From Muricauda sp. MAR_2010_75 (GTDB taxonomy: Bacteria > Bacteroidota > Bacteroidia > Flavobacteriales > Flavobacteriaceae): a stretch of 64,000 bases of DNA. Where the stretch lies: positions 2,896,501 through 2,960,500 of the forward strand of contig NZ_JQNJ01000001.1 of assembly GCF_000745185.1 (NCBI RefSeq). The letters run 5' to 3'. Below, piece by piece: positions 45,632 through 53,546 of this stretch (positions are counted from its first letter, which is position 1; the number at the start of each line of letters is the position of its first letter). The translations under genes were made by a program, and so were the position numbers. The notes beneath the pieces were generated by a model that saw only the letters and a program-made list of their open reading frames with translations, did no database searches and was not told where the DNA came from.

Positions 45632-46113
45632 TCGGTTCGGATGCATTGCTCAAGCATCTCCAAAAATTGGGGAGGGAGGAGGAACCCTTGATAGGTGGCA
45701 ATCAGTACACAGTCTCCCAAGTAAGGTTGGCCGAAAGAATCGTCCAAGACCTGCAACATGACTTGGAAAGGGCCACGAGAAAACCCAAACTGTCACGAAG
45801 AAGGGCGTTCATCGTCATATTGGAGGAACTCTACTACGATATACCAGAATATCCAAGTGAACTTACCCTGGAGAGTGTACATAGAAGGGCCTCATTGCGG
45901 TTCGAGTATATGAACCGTAATGTCAAAGTATTCAGGACACCGACAGAGGTACATCCAAAAGATCCATGCACGTATTATGAGGACAATGCCCATGGAAAGG
46001 CAAGGTATAGGGTTGCTTTGGAACATTTGGTGAACGGGTCATCCAAATACTTTCTAGAACCCAATGCCGAGGCTTCACTAAGGATTATATATGGGGAAAT
46101 AATGCTTTGCTAA
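45628..46113 (+). CDS. Unknown 161-residue protein (second of a coupled pair)
   Basis: Basic, alpha-helical protein (RLAERIVQDLQHDLERATRK) with a middle part rich in Tyr/Pro (ELYYDIPEYPSELTLESVHR). Overlaps the preceding gene by four bases. No domain recognised; basic composition is compatible with nucleic-acid binding but not diagnostic. Confidence 0.65.
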   Translation: MIGSDALLKHLQKLGREEEPLIGGNQYTVSQVRLAERIVQDLQHDLERATRKPKLSRRRAFIVILEELYYDIPEYPSELTLESVHRRASLRFEYMNRNVKVFRTPTEVHPKDPCTYYEDNAHGKARYRVALEHLVNGSSKYFLEPNAEASLRIIYGEIMLC

Positions 46114-46246
46114 TGATGGTACGATAGACTCTTAATAATAGGCCATTACTGACCAGAAATTTTTGATTTTAGCCATGTGGCGATTTAAAAATTCATTTGT
46201 AAATTATAAATCACTTTATTTTTTAATAAAACCATAAGCTGGATAA

Positions 46247-46656
46247 ATGATAGAATACAATATAGAACCGAATTTGAAAGTAGATGAGTTCAGGGAGGTC
46301 TTGATAAATTCCACCTTGGGAAACCGTAGGCCAATAGATAACGATGACATCTTGAAAAAAATGGTTGAAATGGGGAATCTTATCATTACGCAAGGCATAA
46401 AGGCAAACTTATAGGCGTTTCCAGATCTCTGACCGATTTTTCGTTTTGTACCTACTTGTCCGATTTGGCCATTGATGTATCCTATCAGAAAAAAGGGATA
46501 GGGAAAGAGTTGATTAGACGGACCAAAATGGAAGCACCAGAAGCCAAATTAATTTTATTGGCCGCCCCAGAAGCTATTTCTTATTACCCGAAAATCGGAA
46601 TGGCCCAATATGAACATTGTTATTTTTTGGACAAGATTGAAAATTTAAATAGATAA
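46247..46656 (+). pseudogene. GNAT N-acetyltransferase broken by a frameshift
   Basis: From ATG 46247 one frame reads MIEYNIEPNLKVDEFREVL to about 46395 and stops; a different frame continues with GKLIGVSRSLTDFSFCTYL, then the acetyl-CoA signature SYQKKGIGKELIRRTK and YYPKIGMAQYEHCYFLDK. Joined, they make a complete small GNAT enzyme. One base appears to be missing around 46385-46400. Could also be a sequencing error. Confidence 0.8.
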
Positions 46657-46675
46657 AGGTCAAAAAAAAGAATCA

Positions 46676-47245
46676 ATGAAAAACATACTTCCCATTCTAT
46701 TTCTTTTGTGCTTCTTAACTGGGTGCAACGACCAAAATGTAACCCATAAAGAGACAGTCACTAGATATTATAATGCCAGGGATGCAGTTAACTTTAATAA
46801 ATTAAGAACACTTATAAACGATAGTATTACGATTGTGGCGGGAGATTATGTCATGCCCTATGACCAAGATGGCTTTTATGAAGTATTTAGATGGGATTCC
46901 ATTTTTAGCCCATCTTATAAAATAATTGAGTTGGAAGAAAGGAATAATCAAGTCATTGTCTCTGTTATGATGACTTCTGCACGCAATGAGTTTTTAAAGA
47001 ACAGCCCTATGACGTGCCAATATAAGATCTCTTTTAAATCCGGAAAAATTTCAAAGATTGAAGAAAAGGAATGTAGGGATGCCGATTGGGGTGTTTGGAA
47101 AAACAAGGTGGATTCCTTAGTGGGTTGGATCAAAAAAAATCATCCTGAACTTGACGGTTTTATTTATGATATGACCATGAATGGAGCAAAGAACTATTTA
47201 AAAGCCATCGAATTATATGAAATCGATAAAAACTCTTTGCCATAG
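46676..47245 (+). CDS. Hypothetical lipoprotein, NTF2-like
   Basis: The 189-residue product has a lipobox (FLLCFLTGC). After the signal, HKETVTRYYNARDAVNFNKL and IVAGDYVMPYDQDGFYEVF suggest an NTF2/SnoaL-like fold. Exported; function unknown. Confidence 0.65.
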   Translation: MKNILPILFLLCFLTGCNDQNVTHKETVTRYYNARDAVNFNKLRTLINDSITIVAGDYVMPYDQDGFYEVFRWDSIFSPSYKIIELEERNNQVIVSVMMTSARNEFLKNSPMTCQYKISFKSGKISKIEEKECRDADWGVWKNKVDSLVGWIKKNHPELDGFIYDMTMNGAKNYLKAIELYEIDKNSLP

Positions 47246-47265
47246 AGTTGAACAAGCAAATTTCA

Positions 47266-47679
47266 ATGTACAATAGAATTGCCCATATCGCTTTGATTGT
47301 AAGAGACTATGATGATGCAATCCAATTCTATACGCAAAAACTGGATTTTATTCTTCTTGAGGACACCAAGATCGATGAATCCAAGAGATGGGTGGTCATT
47401 GCCCCAACAGGAGCGAAAGAATGTAGCCTTTTGTTGGCCAAGGCCGCAAATGAAGAGCAATTTGCCAGAATTGGGGATCAAACTGGAGGAAGGGTCGGTT
47501 TTTTCCTTTTTACCGATGATTTCAGGCGAGATTATGACAAACTGGTGAATCGGGGAATAACCTTTGTAAGACCGCCGAAAAAGGAACCTTACGGAGTTGT
47601 GGCCGTATTTCAAGATCTTTATGGTAATTTATGGGACCTACTGGAACCCAATGGGAAAAATAAGGGCGTGATCAGATAA
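47266..47679 (+). CDS. VOC-family (glyoxalase/bleomycin-resistance-like) protein
   Basis: Start 47266 gives MYNRIAHIALIVRDYDDAIQ, the canonical beginning of a VOC domain; a TTG at 47248 is an alternative. About 137 residues follow with KLDFILLEDTKID and FQDLYGNLWDLLEP, the metal-ligand end motif. These metalloenzymes act on small electrophiles or bind antibiotics; substrate not evident. Confidence 0.85.
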   Translation: MYNRIAHIALIVRDYDDAIQFYTQKLDFILLEDTKIDESKRWVVIAPTGAKECSLLLAKAANEEQFARIGDQTGGRVGFFLFTDDFRRDYDKLVNRGITFVRPPKKEPYGVVAVFQDLYGNLWDLLEPNGKNKGVIR

Positions 47680-47700
47680 AAGATTTCAAGGTACAAGTAA

Positions 47701-47904
47701 ATGATGACCTACAGAGAGATTCAAGAAAAAGCAAGAAAAGAACTGGGCAGGACAGTTAAGACATGTTGGATTGCAGATGTTAAAAGGGAACTGGGAATGA
47801 CCAGTAGAGTTGCGTACAATCGAAAGTATAATTCCAAAGTGGTTTATCCATGTCCGGATGGTGCGGTAAAGCAATGGCTTTTGAGGATATTAAAAGACAA
47901 TTGA
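47701..47904 (+). CDS. Small conserved-looking protein, 67 residues
   Basis: Basic protein beginning MMTYREIQEKARKELGRTVK with CWIADVKRELGMTSRVAYN, a helix-turn-helix-like pattern, and VVYPCPDGAVKQWLL. No signal or membrane segment. Possibly DNA-binding; unrecognised otherwise. Confidence 0.55.
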   Translation: MMTYREIQEKARKELGRTVKTCWIADVKRELGMTSRVAYNRKYNSKVVYPCPDGAVKQWLLRILKDN

Positions 47905-47909
47905 CAACA

Positions 47910-48296
47910 ATGACCATACAAGAAGTCGAAGAAATTTTCATAACTGAGTTCCAAGCCGTTTTTGATAGGTTCACAATTATAGAAGAGGATGTATTGAGCC
48001 TTGCCAGTTCCAATAAAGACTACATTTATCATCCAGGTGTTTACGTTTTCTTTCTAAACGGCAAGGTAATCAAAGTAGGAAGACATCTGACCAATAGCAG
48101 GAAAAGGGCTTTGGAGCATATACGGGATAATACTAGAAATGAAGGTTTTGAAATGGGGGACTTGAACAGAAATATTGGGGTCAAAATTTTACTTTTTAAC
48201 CTTAAAGATGCCAATGATTATCACTGGGCAGCTTCTGTAGAAATGTATCTTGAGACAAAATTAGACCCAGTCATTAAATCAAAGCGTCTAGGCTAG
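47910..48296 (+). CDS. GIY-YIG-like nuclease-fold protein
   Basis: Start 47910 lies five bases after the previous stop; an overlapping start at 47874 is possible. About 128 residues. HPGVYVFFLNGKVIKVGRH and RKRALEHIRDNT resemble the GIY-YIG core, with GVY and KVG in place of GIY and YIG and an Arg/His helix after them. The later Glu in ASVEMYLE fits the catalytic Glu. Could be an endonuclease of the mobile element. Confidence 0.5.
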   Translation: MTIQEVEEIFITEFQAVFDRFTIIEEDVLSLASSNKDYIYHPGVYVFFLNGKVIKVGRHLTNSRKRALEHIRDNTRNEGFEMGDLNRNIGVKILLFNLKDANDYHWAASVEMYLETKLDPVIKSKRLG

Positions 48297-48314
48297 CCAA
48301 AATTCAAATAAACG

Positions 48315-48620
48315 ATGGGAATCGATATACCGGATAATTATCCAAAAGGATGTTCCGGTGGCCTGATCAAGGAAGTGGTGGCAAAATGTCAAAACAAGAT
48401 CTTGAGGCATGATTACGCTTCGAACATAGTTTTGGGAACCTCTTATTATGCCACTGTAGCTGAACAAGGAAACAATGAGATACATCATAGGCTTACTACA
48501 CGGTTGATCTCTAACCGTGAAAGATCGTCTAAAAGGCAAAGGGAGTTGACATGGGCGATCAATGTAATTGGTGGGTTAAATCTAATAGCGGTACTTTTGA
48601 AATTGATCGGTCTATTATAG
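48315..48620 (+). CDS. Unknown 101-residue protein with C-terminal hydrophobic segment
   Basis: Starts MGIDIPDNYPKGCSGGLIKE and ends with NVIGGLNLIAVLLKLIGLL, a likely membrane anchor. A basic stretch (RLISNRERSSKRQRE) precedes it. Family unknown. Confidence 0.45.
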   Translation: MGIDIPDNYPKGCSGGLIKEVVAKCQNKILRHDYASNIVLGTSYYATVAEQGNNEIHHRLTTRLISNRERSSKRQRELTWAINVIGGLNLIAVLLKLIGLL

Positions 48621-48644
48621 TCAAAGTTTAAAAAAGGATAAGAA

Positions 48645-49256
48645 ATGAGCAGCGTTTACAAACTTCGTGTCGAATTGGAAGGCAGCCATCCCAAAATTTG
48701 GCGTGAATTTTTGGTTGCCCCGGATATTACGTTTTATAAATTGCACCACATCCTTCAGATTATCATGGGATGGGAGAACTATCATCTGTTCGAGTTCGAG
48801 TCGGATACCTATCGAATCGGCCAACCTTATGAGGACGATGGATATAATGGCCCCAATGAAGTGATAAGTCCGGAAAACCTTAAAATTGAAGATGTACTCA
48901 AAATAACAGGGCAAAAACTCTCCTATCTATATGATTTTGGCGATTATTGGCAACATACAATAACCCTGGAGAGGATAATCGAAGACTTGAGGGTTCCCTT
49001 TCCCGTTTGCTGCTTTGGTGAGTTGAACTGCCCTCCAGAGGATGTGGGCGGTTTGCCCGGTTTTTATGATTTTTTAAGGATAATGGACAACGCGAAGCAC
49101 TCAGAGCATGAACAGCTTAAGAAGTGGGTTCAATCAAAACATGTTGCCTTGGGCAGAAAATATGACCCAAAAAAATTCCCTATTGAAAAGGTCAATTTTT
49201 TGCTGTTGCATTTAGATGCTTATATCAGTGATTGGGAAGCAGAAGCAGAACAGTAG
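48645..49256 (+). CDS. pRiA4b ORF-3-like protein
   Basis: The 203-residue protein contains YKLRVELEGSHPKIWREFLV, ITFYKLHHILQIIMGW and YLYDFGDYWQHTITLERI, the signature of the plasmid pRiA4b ORF-3 family, found on plasmids and mobile elements and also in chromosomes. Biochemical function unknown. Confidence 0.9.
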   Translation: MSSVYKLRVELEGSHPKIWREFLVAPDITFYKLHHILQIIMGWENYHLFEFESDTYRIGQPYEDDGYNGPNEVISPENLKIEDVLKITGQKLSYLYDFGDYWQHTITLERIIEDLRVPFPVCCFGELNCPPEDVGGLPGFYDFLRIMDNAKHSEHEQLKKWVQSKHVALGRKYDPKKFPIEKVNFLLLHLDAYISDWEAEAEQ

Positions 49257-49362
49257 CCAAATGTCCAAACAAATGATGACCACATTGGTCATTTACTTGA
49301 AATGATATTTTTGGGAGATATCAATAAATCCCCTTGGATTGGTCGGAGGAGTAAGTCGTATT

Positions 49363-49707
49363 CTAGTTTCCCAATTTTTTTGCTCCTTTTTGATTTCTGG
49401 GCTCAATGACCATGTTTTTTACTTTCTTGCAGAGATTGTCATGTAACCGATCATAGGTATTTTGATCTATCAGGCTATAGCCCTCAATTTCAAATGTATC
49501 AGTGAGAATCTCTGGCTCCTTGCCCAGATTGGCTTCAAAAACGACCACATCGAAATCTAGGCAGTCCGACATGAACAATGCTTCAGGGGATTCACGGAAC
49601 AATGTAAGTGCTTCGTCACTACCATATAAAATATGTGTGGTCAAATTGACCGAAGAAATCCGTTTGAGTTCTTTCAAAACTTCCAAAGCTTTTGATGTCA
49701 GTGCCAA
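49363..49707 (-). CDS. Unknown 114-residue protein
   Basis: Minus-strand frame of a soluble protein (MALTSKALEVLKELKRISS, CLDFDVVVFEANLG) with a basic C-terminus. It is the only minus-strand gene among plus-strand neighbours. No family recognised, coding status likely but not certain. Confidence 0.5.
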   Translation of the reverse strand: MALTSKALEVLKELKRISSVNLTTHILYGSDEALTLFRESPEALFMSDCLDFDVVVFEANLGKEPEILTDTFEIEGYSLIDQNTYDRLHDNLCKKVKNMVIEPRNQKGAKKLGN

Positions 49708-49841
49708 TTTTCAGGTAAGATTTTTGCAACATTGTTTAAAAAATGTAGCTGTTGATTGTCTTTAGGGGGAGATATTTAATAATCCAAAAGCCACATTTTT
49801 TTGAAATATGCCAATATTACGATTAATGGTGAGATCTTGCA

Positions 49842-50357
49842 ATGATTGGGGACGACAATGCTAAAAACCAGATAAATAACACTACAATCCTTTATCATTT
49901 TAAACCGAAACCTTACCTTGGACTCTATATGCAAGAAGAGAGAGGGCTATATTTTGATTTCGACAATGATCCAGAAGGTATCATATCCCGAACAGTCTCC
50001 ATAATGGTCGAATCCTTGCACACAATGTCCGATGGATTGCCCGATCATTTATTAAAAGATCTTTTTGACAAGACCAATCCAAGGGATGAGAACTTGGATG
50101 AGGTTTTTATGTGCGAACTTTTTGATGCTTTATATACCGCTTATCGCTTTCTAAGGGGATTGCCGGAAAGGGATTTGGATCAAGGGGAATTCAACCAGAT
50201 TTTCTTGTCATGGCACATTCTGTTATGGGTCGAGACCTTACGCCGAGCAAGCGTTGTCACTGTTACCCCTTTTCCAATTTTTGATTTTGACAATCTTCCC
50301 GATTTGCAGATAGATTTAAAACTGGATAAATCGGTACTGCTACCTTTATTGAATTGA
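49842..50357 (+). CDS. Unknown 171-residue acidic protein
   Basis: Acidic soluble protein (LYFDFDNDPEGIISRTVSIM, FMCELFDALYTAYRFLRGL) without signal peptide. It lies just upstream of the dGTPase gene but 105 bases away, so membership of that operon is unclear. Family not recognised. Confidence 0.55.
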   Translation: MIGDDNAKNQINNTTILYHFKPKPYLGLYMQEERGLYFDFDNDPEGIISRTVSIMVESLHTMSDGLPDHLLKDLFDKTNPRDENLDEVFMCELFDALYTAYRFLRGLPERDLDQGEFNQIFLSWHILLWVETLRRASVVTVTPFPIFDFDNLPDLQIDLKLDKSVLLPLLN

Positions 50358-50462
50358 TTCTTTAGGGTGTTGAGAAAAAACGTGAATGCGGTATTTTAAA
50401 TTTAGTGGACATGCCGAATAAAATTCAGTATATTGACTAATTGCACTAAATTCTAAAAGGTT

Positions 50463-51884
50463 ATGAGTTATAAAGAGAAATGGAGTTTACTTCTTGAAGA
50501 GAAAAGATTCCGGGCTAAATCTAAAACTATTGAAAGTGATGGGCGAAACACTTTCGAGAATGATTACGGGAGACTTATTTCAAGTGCACCAATCCGAAGG
50601 TTGCAAGACAAAACCCAAGTATTTCCATTGGAGGAAAGTGATTATATCAGAACAAGGTTAACCCATTCTTTGGAAGTTTCCTATTTAGCAAGCTCAATTG
50701 GTCAGAGTATAGAAAATCAACTATTAAAGAAAAAAGAACTTGACTCAGAATTGAAAGGAAATTTAAGTTCTTTATTAAGGGTTGCAGGACTTGTACATGA
50801 TATAGGGAACCCTCCGTTCGGACATTTTGGGGAGGAGGCAATAAAGACATTTTTCAAAGATTATTTTAAAAACAATGACGGGAGTACACTTAGTGAGATA
50901 GAAAAAGCTGATTTCGAAAACTTTGACGGTAATGTGCAAACACTTAGAATACTATCCAAACTTTATTATTTCGGTGATGAACATGGATACAATCTAAATT
51001 ATTCAAGTCTAGCTTCAATAATTAAATATCCCTCAAATTCTATTGATGGAAATAGAAAATTAATATCATTAGAAGAGTTTAGTAAGTTGCCAAGTAGTGA
51101 AAAAAAGAAACACACGTTTGAAATCGCCAAGAAGAAGTTTGGTTATTTTCAAACTGAGGAAGAAACATTTATTGAAATAAACAAGTACCTAAATCTAGGG
51201 GATCGAAGACACCCTGTTGTCTATTTACTTGAAGCAGCCGATGATATTGCTTATAGTGCGGCAGATATTGAAGATGGAATTAAACTAGGAAAAGTAGATT
51301 TAAATGACATTGAAAGGATTTTCAGAGAAAACTTAGTGGAAAACAAGAAAAATGTACTTGGTAATCTGAAAAAATTAAGGAAAAAATTTGAAAAAGAGAA
51401 GAATGTTGATACCTCATTGATAGTTCAAAAATTTAGAATTTTAACTCAACAGATAATGATTGGCAGCATAGTGAAATCATTTGAGGAACATTATGATGAG
51501 ATAATGGAAGGAAAGTTAGAAAGTGAAATAATTGATATTTCAGCAGCTAAAGATATACGTAAAGCATATAAAAAATTACAGTACATTGTATTTGATGATA
51601 AGTCGATCCTTAAAAAAGAAATAGCAGGATGGGAGGCCATATATGGTTTGTTAGAAATTTTTGTTAAAGCCTCCAAAAGTGATTCTTTTATTGCGTCTGG
51701 AAACAATTTGGAATCTAGGTTGTATAAAATAATTTCTACCAGCCATAGAAAAGTATTCGAGGACATTGAAAAATATAAAAATGATGAGTATAAAACTTTG
51801 CAATTAATCGTCGACTTTATTAGCGGAATGACCGATAGATATGCAATTAGGTTGTTTCAAGAACTCAAAGGCATTAAAATTTAA
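50463..51884 (+). CDS. dGTPase-like HD-domain triphosphohydrolase
   Basis: The 473-residue product has RTRLTHSLEVSYLASSIG (His68), LVHDIGNPPFGHFGEEAI (HD at 112-113) and LEAADDIAYSAADIEDGIK, which together form the metal site of dGTP triphosphohydrolases that release triphosphate from dNTPs. Gene is markedly AT-rich. It is followed after two bases by a nucleotidyltransferase-like gene. dGTPases can deplete dNTPs to stop phage replication, so a defence role is plausible. Confidence 0.88.
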   Translation: MSYKEKWSLLLEEKRFRAKSKTIESDGRNTFENDYGRLISSAPIRRLQDKTQVFPLEESDYIRTRLTHSLEVSYLASSIGQSIENQLLKKKELDSELKGNLSSLLRVAGLVHDIGNPPFGHFGEEAIKTFFKDYFKNNDGSTLSEIEKADFENFDGNVQTLRILSKLYYFGDEHGYNLNYSSLASIIKYPSNSIDGNRKLISLEEFSKLPSSEKKKHTFEIAKKKFGYFQTEEETFIEINKYLNLGDRRHPVVYLLEAADDIAYSAADIEDGIKLGKVDLNDIERIFRENLVENKKNVLGNLKKLRKKFEKEKNVDTSLIVQKFRILTQQIMIGSIVKSFEEHYDEIMEGKLESEIIDISAAKDIRKAYKKLQYIVFDDKSILKKEIAGWEAIYGLLEIFVKASKSDSFIASGNNLESRLYKIISTSHRKVFEDIEKYKNDEYKTLQLIVDFISGMTDRYAIRLFQELKGIKI

Positions 51885-51886
51885 TT

Positions 51887-52657
51887 TTGGATTATAAGCA
51901 CCTTAAATTACAATTTAAAAAGCATTTTGGTACGGAGTTAAATAATAACCCGAGACTGAAATTCCTTCTTTATGAAATTTTCGTTTATGGAAGCGCATAT
52001 ATTGTAGGGGGGTATTTGAGAGATTTTTTAAACTCTAAAAAGTCAAGAGATTTAGATATTATTATAGATTTAAATGATGAAAAATTAATTGAGATTATAG
52101 ATAAATCTAATTGTCAGTATTCAATAAATAGGCACAAAGGGATTAAATTACAATTTGACAATATTGTAGTAGATATGTGGAGTATTGAAAATAATTGGGC
52201 TTTTAAGAATGAATTGGTCAAATTGAACGAAAAAGATAAATTAAACAGTATTGCCAAAGGCTGTTTCTACAATTACGATTCTTTGGTCATTAACCTTCAT
52301 ACCTTTAATCTAAACATACAGCATTATAGGTCATATGTGAAAAATAAAAGATTGGATATTTTACTGAAATCCCCTATATATAAAAATTTGAATCCGACCA
52401 CTGAAGCCAATATCATTAGGGCGTTTTATCTAAAAAAGAAAGAACAAATACAATTTTCTAGTAACACAAAGAAATATTTGATTGATAAAATTGGTCAACT
52501 TAAGGACAATGGTTTTAATCCAATTGATATTCTGGAGGAAACAATAACGAAGTACCCCAAATATCAAAATCTACTAAACAAAAATGATTTGGATAAAATG
52601 ATAAATGACTTGTATTCCGCTAACCAATTTGACAATCAAATTTATATTGATATTTAA
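51887..52657 (+). CDS. Poly(A)-polymerase/CCA-enzyme-like nucleotidyltransferase
   Basis: TTG start two bases after the dGTPase stop; 256 residues. YGSAYIVGGYLRDFLNSKK and SRDLDIIIDLN match the GG...DxD catalytic head of class II tRNA nucleotidyltransferases; the usual long C-terminal tRNA-binding body is replaced by a short helical part (LKDNGFNPIDILEETITKY). AT-rich like its partner. Probably a toxin or effector-type enzyme that works with the dGTPase rather than a housekeeping CCA enzyme. Confidence 0.78.
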   Translation: MDYKHLKLQFKKHFGTELNNNPRLKFLLYEIFVYGSAYIVGGYLRDFLNSKKSRDLDIIIDLNDEKLIEIIDKSNCQYSINRHKGIKLQFDNIVVDMWSIENNWAFKNELVKLNEKDKLNSIAKGCFYNYDSLVINLHTFNLNIQHYRSYVKNKRLDILLKSPIYKNLNPTTEANIIRAFYLKKKEQIQFSSNTKKYLIDKIGQLKDNGFNPIDILEETITKYPKYQNLLNKNDLDKMINDLYSANQFDNQIYIDI

Positions 52658-53198
52658 GAGTTTGATTAGTTAACAATAACCGGAGAGGCACAGAATTTAA
52701 TGTTAAAAATTTTAGAAAGCTTCTATTAATCGCCTTGTTGTCCTAGTCTTCTAACTTGTCACTTCATAGGATTGTGGTGTGGTTCCCATAAAACTTTCCT
52801 TTGGGTGATTCTATTTTCATCAAAATAAATGTACGAAATGTCAAGGTTTTTGGTTTCCATGGGTTCATGGCAAAGATATTGCTTGACTTGATCCAATAAA
52901 AAATGGCAATCCGGTAAAAGGATTAAAAATTTAGCGTGCATGCGTTGGCCATTCTTTTCCCTTTCCATGGAAATCCCCTGCTGTTGTTTCCTCCGTTTTT
53001 GGTTTTCCCCTTCTGAAAAGACCCTCCAATGATTTACCGTACATAAGGCCATGTACGGCAAAGCCCTTGTAATCAATCCATAGACTATAGGTTTGTGATA
53101 TAGTTGATCGGAGGTCACGAAGCAAGTTGTGTTTTTGCTAACAAAAACCCTGCGCACCTTGTTTGCAGTTTGCCTTGTGATCCGTTAAATCATTTGAA
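52658..53198. other. 541-bp region before the mobilization genes, likely carrying oriT
   Basis: No convincing gene. A minus-strand frame at 52759-53157 is long but has unlikely composition. The end of the stretch carries a stem-loop typical of a transfer origin, directly before mobC. Confidence 0.45.
53131..53148. other. Candidate oriT stem-loop
   Basis: GTTTTTG-CTAA-CAAAAAC is a perfect 7-bp inverted repeat 50 bp before mobC. Transfer origins of MobA/MobC systems commonly place the nick a few bases 3' of such a repeat. No nick-site consensus can be confirmed here. Confidence 0.45.
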
Positions 53199-53546
53199 AT
53201 GGGAAGGCCAAAAAAAGAACTTGGGTTATTAAAAACAATACAGGTCAATGTCAGGATGACTGCTGCTGATCATTCCAAAGTTTCCGTTAATGCAGAAACC
53301 ATCGGGCTGTCCGTTGCCGAATATATCCGAAGAAAATGTACGGGAAAATCCTTGCCGAATAAAAAGATAACCCCATTGGACAGGAAACTCTTTGTCGAGT
53401 TGAGCCGGGTGGGAAACAACCTGAACCAACTTGCCAGGGTCTCAAACTCAGGTATCCGTGACCCGTTCAATATCATTAAACAATTGGAGGAGGTAAAAAT
53501 GCTGTTGCAACAGCTCAAATCAAATATAGCGAACAATGATAGGTAA
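53199..53546 (+). CDS. MobC-like relaxosome accessory protein
   Basis: This 115-residue protein has a ribbon-helix-helix N-terminus (QVNVRMTAADHSKVSVNAE, SVAEYIRRKCTG) followed by the MobC core LSRVGNNLNQLARVSNSG. It overlaps the relaxase start by 11 bases. Binds oriT and helps the relaxase nick. Confidence 0.9.
   Translation: MGRPKKELGLLKTIQVNVRMTAADHSKVSVNAETIGLSVAEYIRRKCTGKSLPNKKITPLDRKLFVELSRVGNNLNQLARVSNSGIRDPFNIIKQLEEVKMLLQQLKSNIANNDR

Noticed and set aside
52759..53157. Minus-strand reading frame of 132 codons before mobC
   Set aside because: Composition is unlike neighbouring proteins, no family pattern, and it covers the probable oriT region; treated as non-coding.
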